A DNA stretch of 9,833 bases. It comes from G001797105 sp964528155. Its GTDB lineage: Bacteria > Chloroflexota > Anaerolineae > Anaerolineales > E44-bin32. The position numbers were made by a program, and so were the translations under genes. Below the pieces are notes generated by a model, which saw only the letters and a list, made by a program, of their open reading frames with translations, had not been told where the DNA came from and ran no database searches. Shown one piece after another: positions 5,554 to 9,833 of the stretch. The stretch lies in contig CAZGRL010000131.1 of assembly GCA_964528155.1 (NCBI GenBank), positions 1 through 9,833 of the forward strand, given 5' to 3'. How positions within the stretch are numbered: the first letter of the stretch is position 1; every line of letters starts with the position of its first letter.

Positions 5554-5576
5554 AAGGGGCTTCGCCCCTTCGGGGC
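5554..5576. repeat. Two mutually exclusive GC-rich hairpins
   Basis: AAGGGGC (5554-5560) pairs with GCCCCTT (5564-5570). Part of that right arm, GCCCC (5564-5568), can instead pair with GGGGC (5572-5576). Both loops are TTC. Only one can form at a time. There is no U tract, so termination is not supported. Confidence 0.5.
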
Positions 5577-5631
5577 TCAGGATGGCATGGATAGTGGAGG
5601 GGGCCCGGCTGGCGCAGGATCGTTAGACGCG

Positions 5632-5637
5632 TACACT
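5632..5637 (+). promoter_or_regulatory. Candidate -10 box of the lipoprotein gene
   Basis: TACACT, 32 bases before the ATG at 5670. It matches TATAAT at four of six positions and is identical to the box before the HD gene. No -35 box is clear at 16-18 bases. Confidence 0.4.
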
Positions 5638-5658
5638 GGGGACCTCATCGTTGTCGGT

Positions 5659-5664
5659 GGAGGT
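5659..5664 (+). promoter_or_regulatory. Shine-Dalgarno of the lipoprotein gene
   Basis: GGAGGT, about 5 bases before the ATG at 5670; a strong site that fixes the start. Confidence 0.7.
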
Positions 5665-5669
5665 GTCCC

Positions 5670-6536
5670 ATGTCCAGGCGCGCAGCCCCTATCCATGCAG
5701 TGCTGGTGGCCCTGATCCTCGCCAGCCTGGCCTGTCAGGCCCCGCTCGGGCAGCGGACGCAAGAGGCGACGCAGCCCGAAGAGTCGTCGGCCGTCGAAAC
5801 GTCCGTCGCCGCGACCGTGGCGGCAGTCTCGAACCAGACTGCCCAGGCCGCCGGTGGCGCGCTCGGCACTGAAACGGCCCAGCCTCCCGCCGCGGACACC
5901 GACACACCGCAGCCCTCCCTCACTCCGACGGAGACCCTCACCCCCACCGAGACCCTCACACCGACGCCTTCGACACCATCAGCCTACCTGACCGAGAACA
6001 CGAACTGTCGCAGGGGTCCTCTTGTCGTGTATGATCTGGTCGCCACCTACCTGGCCGGCAAGGTGCTCAACATCCTGGGCAAGAACGCCGCCGGGGACTA
6101 CGTGTTCGTCGTCGACCCCGAACCGCCGGCCAAGCAATGTTGGCTGTGGACTCGCTACGTGCAGGTCACCGGCAGCGTGGCAGAAGTCCCCATCTTCACG
6201 CCACCACCGACGCCCACACCAAGCTACGATTGGACTGGCAACTGGACCGTGTGGATCAACGGATCCGCCGCGACGATGAGCATCACCCAGAGCGGATCGT
6301 CCATCAGTGGAACGCTCGCGGCGGGAGGCAACTACGACATTTCCGGCAGTGTTAGCGACGGGGGCCGGAAAGCCAGCGGTCAGGCCAAGCAGGGTGGGGC
6401 CGTCTCGGCAGAGTTTACATGGAGCATGCTCGACAACATGGACCAATTCCGCGGCAGCTATACCACTCCCGGGGGCGGCAGCGGTTCATGGTGCGGTGCG
6501 CGCAACGGGGCCGGCATGCCTTCGCCGTGCTCGTGA
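5670..6536 (+). CDS. Secreted lipoprotein with SH3-like domain
   Basis: Surface protein of 288 residues, probably lipid-anchored. Residues 1-21 form a signal peptide (SRR, then a hydrophobic core) ending in LASLAC; C22 would be the lipidated residue, although Ser at -3 and Leu at -2 are not the strict lipobox. A low-complexity Ala/Gln/Glu/Thr region (23-80) and a Thr/Pro linker (81-105) with LTPTET repeats follow. Residues 107-168 look like a bacterial SH3 domain: NCRRGP, then YDLVATYLAGK, and CWLWTRYVQVTG at the end. After a second PTPTP linker, residues 187-288 form a beta-rich domain with GNWTVWINGS, a TQSGSSISGTL motif and a final SGSWCGARNG. Similar extracytoplasmic lipoproteins are frequent in Anaerolineae. 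Cell-wall or ligand binding is likely; no catalytic motif is seen. Confidence 0.85.
   Translation: MSRRAAPIHAVLVALILASLACQAPLGQRTQEATQPEESSAVETSVAATVAAVSNQTAQAAGGALGTETAQPPAADTDTPQPSLTPTETLTPTETLTPTPSTPSAYLTENTNCRRGPLVVYDLVATYLAGKVLNILGKNAAGDYVFVVDPEPPAKQCWLWTRYVQVTGSVAEVPIFTPPPTPTPSYDWTGNWTVWINGSAATMSITQSGSSISGTLAAGGNYDISGSVSDGGRKASGQAKQGGAVSAEFTWSMLDNMDQFRGSYTTPGGGSGSWCGARNGAGMPSPCS
5919..5966 (+). repeat. 18-bp tandem repeat in the lipoprotein linker
   Basis: About 2.7 copies of an 18-base unit: CTCACTCCGACGGAGACC (5919-5936), a second copy with four differences (5937-5954) and a partial third (5955-5966). It encodes LTPTET twice and LTPT once. An in-frame repeat of this kind can change linker length without breaking the gene. 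Confidence 0.7.
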
Positions 6537-6565
6537 ACGGGGCCGCTGTTGGTTTGGTCCTGATC

Positions 6566-6594
6566 TTGCCGCTGTGACGCCTCACAGCTAGACT
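6566..6594 (+). promoter_or_regulatory. Candidate promoter with a dyad filling its spacer
   Basis: TTGCCG (6566-6571) and TAGACT (6589-6594) are 17 bases apart, the ideal spacing; each matches its consensus at four of six positions. The spacer is a perfect dyad: GCTGTGA (6571-6577), loop CGCC, TCACAGC (6582-6588). A start near 6601 would give a short leader with GAGGA (6611-6615) before the ATG at 6622. The dyad may be a regulator site. Read as RNA, it could instead be a hairpin after the lipoprotein gene, but no U tract follows. Confidence 0.45.
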
Positions 6595-6621
6595 CAACTC
6601 TCTCGCATACGAGGAATAGCG

Positions 6622-8076
6622 ATGACTGCCCAGCCCTCCTCTGCGCGGCGGCCAAGCACGGTCATTCTGATTGGCTGCGCCGCGTTGCTGATCGTGTTGT
6701 GCTGTGCCGCCGTGGCCGGCGGGATCGCCTATTTCGTGCTCCGTCGCGGCCCGATCGTTCAAGCGCAACCGGCTGTCGAGTACATCCTGGACGCGTCACC
6801 GCGCATGCAACAACCGTCCGAAGGCGGGACTCGGCTGTCGGTGGCCCGCGGCGTTCTGGCTGAGATCATCCGACCGAGCGATCCCCAGCTGACCGCCGGG
6901 CTGCGCGTGTTCGGGACGGGGGCATTGCCCGTCGCCTGCTCCGACACCGACCTGCTTGTGCCGCTGGCGCCTGCCAGCCAGGGCGAGATTTCCGACAGCC
7001 TGCTCGGATTGGACGCCGGAAGCAGTTCGGAAGCGGCGATGGTCGAGGCGATGATCGCTGCCATCCGCGATTTGAGTTCGACCGGGGGACCCCACACGCT
7101 GGTAGTGGTCACCGGCGGCTACGACTCATGCAACCCTGAGGCCAGCCAACTTGTCAACCAGGAGGCCGAGCGAGCAGGGATCACCCTTGAGACATACGTC
7201 GTGGGGTATCAGGTATCCGATGAAGACGCCGCCGCCATCAAAGGCTTCGTCGAGGACATCCCGGGGGGAGAGTTCAGATCGGCTGAGGATTCCGATGCGC
7301 TGCGTTCGGTCCTGTCCGATATCCAGGGGCGGGCCGAGCGACCCGGCGCCCTCTCCTTCCTTCCGCCCGGCATCCTGCCGAATCGCGTCGTCCCAAGTTC
7401 GGGGGAAGCCGAAGCTACGCTTGCTCCGACATCGGGGTCTGGCGGTTCCACTTCCCAGACAGCTTGCGACCACCCCTACTTCCCCATCCGCCAGGGAGCC
7501 TCGTGGACGTATAGCAGCAACTTCGGCGATCAGAACTGGTCGGTGACGTCCGTCTCAGGTGACCTGAATAGCGCAACGGCCACGATGGAAATGGCGTTTC
7601 AGGAGGGAACCGTCACCTACACGTGGAACTGCGGAGCCGAAGGCGTGGTGTCCTTCGACTTCGGCACGATGGGGCTCCCCACCAGCGGCTTCACCAGCGA
7701 CATCACGATCACATCAAACTCGGGCGCGATCCTCCCGCCTCCCGATCAGTTGGTCCCGGGGGCCAGTTGGAGCAACACCTTCACCGAGGAGGTTCACACC
7801 GGCGCCGCCGGGGTCGAGTTCAACATGACGATGGAGGCGGCCGAGACATACACGGCCACGGGGTTCGAGACCATAACCACCGGCGCAGGCACGTTCGATG
7901 CCTTGCGGATTGACGGCAGCGGGACCTTCACGACCAACAGCGACGTGGCCGGTTCGTTCACGATCGACGTGCAGTCCACCTATTGGCTCGCGGAAGGCGT
8001 CGGGTTTGTTCGATTCGAGACGAGTGCTGAGGATGTTTCAAGCGTGAGCGAACTCACCGGCTACAGCATTCCGTAA
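6622..8076 (+). CDS. Membrane-anchored VWA-like protein with degenerate MIDAS
   Basis: Extracytoplasmic protein of 484 residues held by one N-terminal helix (about 14-40), with a short Arg-containing cytosolic tail. Residues 50-235 resemble a von Willebrand factor A domain: beta strand VEYILDASPRM, RVFGTG, the ACSDTDLLVPL segment, the VVVTGGYDSC strand and a final helix (SDALRSVLSDIQ). The metal site is damaged: DxSxS reads D57-A-S59-P-R61, and the usual TDG is T164-G165-G166. C106 and C170 are placed to form the disulfide often seen in secreted members. After a Ser/Gly/Thr linker (258-280), residues 282-484 form a beta-rich domain with YFPIRQGASWTYSSN and YWLAEGVGFVRFE, a pattern I associate with Anaerolineae surface proteins. 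ATG follows GAGGA by 6 bases. It lies 85 bases after the lipoprotein gene and converges with the Ser/Thr kinase gene. Confidence 0.82.
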   Translation: MTAQPSSARRPSTVILIGCAALLIVLCCAAVAGGIAYFVLRRGPIVQAQPAVEYILDASPRMQQPSEGGTRLSVARGVLAEIIRPSDPQLTAGLRVFGTGALPVACSDTDLLVPLAPASQGEISDSLLGLDAGSSSEAAMVEAMIAAIRDLSSTGGPHTLVVVTGGYDSCNPEASQLVNQEAERAGITLETYVVGYQVSDEDAAAIKGFVEDIPGGEFRSAEDSDALRSVLSDIQGRAERPGALSFLPPGILPNRVVPSSGEAEATLAPTSGSGGSTSQTACDHPYFPIRQGASWTYSSNFGDQNWSVTSVSGDLNSATATMEMAFQEGTVTYTWNCGAEGVVSFDFGTMGLPTSGFTSDITITSNSGAILPPPDQLVPGASWSNTFTEEVHTGAAGVEFNMTMEAAETYTATGFETITTGAGTFDALRIDGSGTFTTNSDVAGSFTIDVQSTYWLAEGVGFVRFETSAEDVSSVSELTGYSIP

Positions 8077-8099
8077 CTCTGCGATCGCGGCGGCGTCGA
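8077..8099. other. 23-bp gap between convergent genes
   Basis: The stop codons of the VWA-like gene and the Ser/Thr kinase gene are 23 bases apart. The gap contains the palindrome GCGATCGC (8081-8088) but no terminator hairpin, so transcripts from the two sides probably overlap. Confidence 0.6.
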
Positions 8100-9692
8100 T
8101 CAGGGGTCAGGAGTCGTCACGCGCACGTTGTCGAAGGTCACGACGAGCTGCTGCGTGCCTCGGAGCCCGGCGAGCAAGGCGATGTCCCCGACGGCTGGTG
8201 ACGGATCGGTCGTCGCTCCGAGGAGTGTGCCGTCGACTTCGAACAAGATCTCATCGCCGGCACAGGTGAGGCGGAAATGGTGGGAGGCATTGCCGCCGGC
8301 TGCCAACGAGGGCGCGGTCGTCCAGTCGACCAGCCGGACCAACTTCCTTTCGCGCCTGCCCCATATTGAGTAGGTCCCGTCGTCGCTGACGGCTGCTGCC
8401 ACGTAATTCCCCGGGTCCACCCAATGACATATCAGGCCTATCTCCGTCAGCGTTGCCTGCGTTTCCCAGCGGGCATCCACGTCGACGAGGACGTCCTGGG
8501 CTTTCACACGTTGAGAGAACGAGTACCACTCGATCCCTTGATGCAGGACGGTCAGCCGCAATGCGCCATCGACGTATTCGACCCCGCCATCCGGATCCTG
8601 ACCGACGGAGAATCCGCCGGCCGGATTGGAGAAATCGTCGTCCAGCAACTGACCGGCAGGGGTCGGGGTGGGGATCGGGGCATCCGTCTCGCCAGGTCGC
8701 TCGATCGCGGTCGCAATGGCGGCCGGTGCGGGGAATAGCAGCGCCGCCACTCGATTGCCGCCGACCAGCGCCAGCGTGGCCAGACAGATGACGCCCATGG
8801 CGCCGACGCCGATCCAGAGTGCTGGCAAACCCTTGCGTTTGTGCGGGGCTGCTGCAGGCCGAGGCGCGCCCAGCGGCTGGTCTGGGTGTGCCAGGACCTG
8901 GCCCAGAAGTCGGGCGAACTCCCCGGCGGTCTGCGGTCGATCGGCGGGGTCTTTGGCCATCGCCCATGCGATCAATTCGTCCGCAGCCAGCGGGATGGAT
9001 GGATCGATCGTGCGAGCGGAAGGAACAGGGTCATGCATGTGGCGAACGATCACACCCAGGGCAGTTTCGGCCGAATACGGTTTCCGCCCGGTCAGCATCT
9101 CGTACAACACTACGCCAAGGGCGTAGACATCGGATCGAGCGTCGACGCGATCGCCGCGGCCCTGCTCAGGTGACATGTACGCCGCGCTTCCCGTCGGCGC
9201 GCCGGTACGCGCATCCGAAACGACCCCGGCGATCCCAAAATCACTCAGGTAGGCGTTGCCTGACTTGTCGAGCAGGATGTTGCTCGGCTTGATGTCTTTG
9301 TGAATGACACCCTGTTTGTGGGCGAAATCCAACGCATCGGCGACGCTACGCAGCCAGCCGACGGCGGTGGCAAGATCGAGCGGGCCGTGGGCGAGCCTAT
9401 CCGCCAGCGTCCCACTGTCGAGGTATCGCAAGACGAGATAGGGAACCCCGTCCTGCTCTCCGAAGTCGTACAGGGGGACGATGTGAGGGTGCTCGAGATG
9501 AGCGATCAGAGCGGCCTCGCGCCGGAACGCAGCCATGCCGGCGGGATCGGTTCGGCGCTGGCCAAGGACCTTGAGAGCGACGGTCCGGCGAGGCGCAGTC
9601 TGATCGGCCTTGTACACGGTCCCCATGGCGCCGCTGCCGGCTTGTTCGAGGATGGTGTAGTTAGGGAGGTGGATGGGTGGTTGGTCGGTCAT
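8100..9692 (-). CDS. Transmembrane Ser/Thr protein kinase with extracellular lectin-like domain
   Basis: Hanks-type kinase of 530 residues that should phosphorylate Ser/Thr on cytosolic proteins. The kinase domain (about 12-265) has the glycine loop GSGAMGTVY (19-27), the ATP-binding K41, the helix-C E59, the catalytic loop HKDIKPSN (131-138; D133 is the base), DFG (151-153) and the APE-like YMSPEQ (172-177). The usual HRD arginine is lysine. A juxtamembrane Pro/Ala stretch with HKRKG precedes one membrane helix (about 291-318). Outside, after a PTPTP linker, residues 351-527 start with DDFSNPAGGF and end with LVVTFDNVRV, as in the concanavalin-like folds related to glycan-binding and keto-disaccharide hydrolase domains. 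No PASTA repeat is seen. The external domain probably senses a glycan or other ligand. ATG at 9692 has no close Shine-Dalgarno. Confidence 0.93.
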   Translation of the reverse strand: MTDQPPIHLPNYTILEQAGSGAMGTVYKADQTAPRRTVALKVLGQRRTDPAGMAAFRREAALIAHLEHPHIVPLYDFGEQDGVPYLVLRYLDSGTLADRLAHGPLDLATAVGWLRSVADALDFAHKQGVIHKDIKPSNILLDKSGNAYLSDFGIAGVVSDARTGAPTGSAAYMSPEQGRGDRVDARSDVYALGVVLYEMLTGRKPYSAETALGVIVRHMHDPVPSARTIDPSIPLAADELIAWAMAKDPADRPQTAGEFARLLGQVLAHPDQPLGAPRPAAAPHKRKGLPALWIGVGAMGVICLATLALVGGNRVAALLFPAPAAIATAIERPGETDAPIPTPTPAGQLLDDDFSNPAGGFSVGQDPDGGVEYVDGALRLTVLHQGIEWYSFSQRVKAQDVLVDVDARWETQATLTEIGLICHWVDPGNYVAAAVSDDGTYSIWGRRERKLVRLVDWTTAPSLAAGGNASHHFRLTCAGDEILFEVDGTLLGATTDPSPAVGDIALLAGLRGTQQLVVTFDNVRVTTPDP

Positions 9693-9704
9693 GGCGAGGG
9701 ATGG

Positions 9705-9718
9705 GAGATCCTGATCTC
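9705..9718. promoter_or_regulatory. Short dyad just upstream of the kinase start
   Basis: GAGATC-CT-GATCTC, a 6-bp perfect inverted repeat with a 2-base centre, 12 bases before the ATG of the kinase gene. Its size and place suit an operator, but this is inference from symmetry alone. Confidence 0.3.
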
Positions 9719-9725
9719 AGGCCGA

Positions 9726-9755
9726 GGGTGCTTGGCGAAGTGCCTCCAAGCACCC
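9726..9755. repeat. 10-bp perfect hairpin upstream of the kinase gene
   Basis: GGGTGCTTGG (9726-9735) and CCAAGCACCC (9746-9755) are perfectly complementary with a 10-base loop. There is no U tract on either strand. It may be the 3' hairpin of a gene beyond the right edge, or part of the dispersed repeat that follows. Confidence 0.5.
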
Positions 9756-9801
9756 GGAGCGGAGGGCGGAGCCCCGTGCATACGCTCGGGACAGGCGAAG
9801 C

Positions 9802-9833
9802 GACGCCCGCAGTCGAAGGGGCGTCCTTCGACT
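9802..9833. repeat. Competing dyads in a dispersed repeat at the right edge
   Basis: AGTCGAAGG (9811-9819) pairs with CCTTCGACT (9825-9833) around GGCGT. Alternatively GACGCCC (9802-9808) pairs with GGGCGTC (9819-9825). The two structures exclude each other. The word at 9808-9820 is the reverse complement of 5283-5295. The element probably continues past the window. Confidence 0.5.

Larger units (their letters stand above)
5228..5669. other. 442-bp non-coding stretch with small repeats and hairpins
   Basis: No convincing gene on either strand; the open frames here are Arg/Ser/Pro-rich and lack ribosome binding sites. It holds two CCCTTCGAC copies (5259-5267, 5283-5291), a 10-base direct repeat GAGCCTCGTT (5331-5340, 5404-5413), a strictly alternating purine-pyrimidine tract (5466-5483), a pair of overlapping GC-rich hairpins (5554-5576) and, at the right end, the promoter-like TACACT and ribosome binding site of the lipoprotein gene. 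It resembles the small dispersed intergenic repeats common in some environmental bacterial genomes. Confidence 0.55.
9693..9833. other. Upstream region of the kinase gene, with dyads
   Basis: No gene is seen on either strand. It holds GAGATC-CT-GATCTC (9705-9718), a 10-bp hairpin (9726-9755) and overlapping dyads at the window edge (9802-9833). I could not find a -10/-35 pair for the kinase gene. Confidence 0.5.

Noticed and set aside
5234..5626. 130-codon plus-strand frame in the 442-bp spacer
   Set aside because: No ribosome binding site, composition unlike neighbouring proteins, and it covers hairpins and repeats typical of non-coding DNA.
6571..6588. Intrinsic terminator after the lipoprotein gene
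   Set aside because: The stem is only 7 bp and is followed by TAGACTCAAC rather than a U tract; the promoter-spacer reading fits better.
8251..8967. 238-codon minus-strand frame inside the kinase gene
   Set aside because: It is an alternative frame of the kinase gene with a shadow-like Arg/Gly/Pro composition.

Overview
This window looks like chromosomal DNA of a GC-rich, environmental Chloroflexota bacterium, probably of the Anaerolineae type. The basis is family style rather than a marker gene: a lipoprotein with a Thr/Pro linker and an SH3-like domain, a membrane-anchored Ser/Thr kinase with an extracellular lectin-like domain, a VWA-like protein behind an N-terminal anchor, and a histidine kinase with an Arg/Trp/His-rich N-terminus. 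The run of ten Ns at 4250-4259 shows that it is a draft assembly. There is no rRNA, tRNA, CRISPR array, transposase or phage gene.

Left part (1-3910), all on the minus strand. Read in the direction of transcription: a seven-helix membrane protein of unknown family (2903-3910) behind a consensus promoter that predicts a leaderless mRNA; a small two-helix membrane protein with a Trp/His/Arg-rich tail (2251-2709); then, after a 269-bp spacer holding two strong inverted repeats, an OmpR-type response regulator (1298-1981) and its histidine kinase (156-1301), translationally coupled by a 4-base overlap. A ribosome binding site and the first nine codons of another gene run off the left edge (1-29).

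Middle part (3911-5669). A 225-bp divergent region with several dyads precedes a triple zinc-ribbon protein (4136-4636, TTG start, interrupted by the N gap) and an HD-domain phosphohydrolase (4715-5227), both on the plus strand. A 442-bp non-coding stretch follows, rich in small repeats, alternative hairpins and an alternating purine-pyrimidine tract.

Right part (5670-9833). A secreted lipoprotein (5670-6536) and a membrane-anchored VWA-like protein with a degenerate metal site (6622-8076) lie on the plus strand. They converge on a transmembrane Ser/Thr protein kinase (8100-9692, minus strand) with only 23 bp between the stop codons. The last 141 bp hold hairpins that share a 13-base word with the 5228-5669 stretch.

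Functionally the window is dominated by envelope sensing and signalling: one two-component system, one Ser/Thr kinase and four other membrane or surface proteins. I do not see a clear new defence, mobile or biosynthetic system. The observations most worth checking are regulatory: the leaderless promoter, a dyad filling a promoter spacer, a shared TAnACT -10 word and several perfect inverted repeats. Among the proteins they are the inactivated MIDAS site and the unassigned seven-helix protein.
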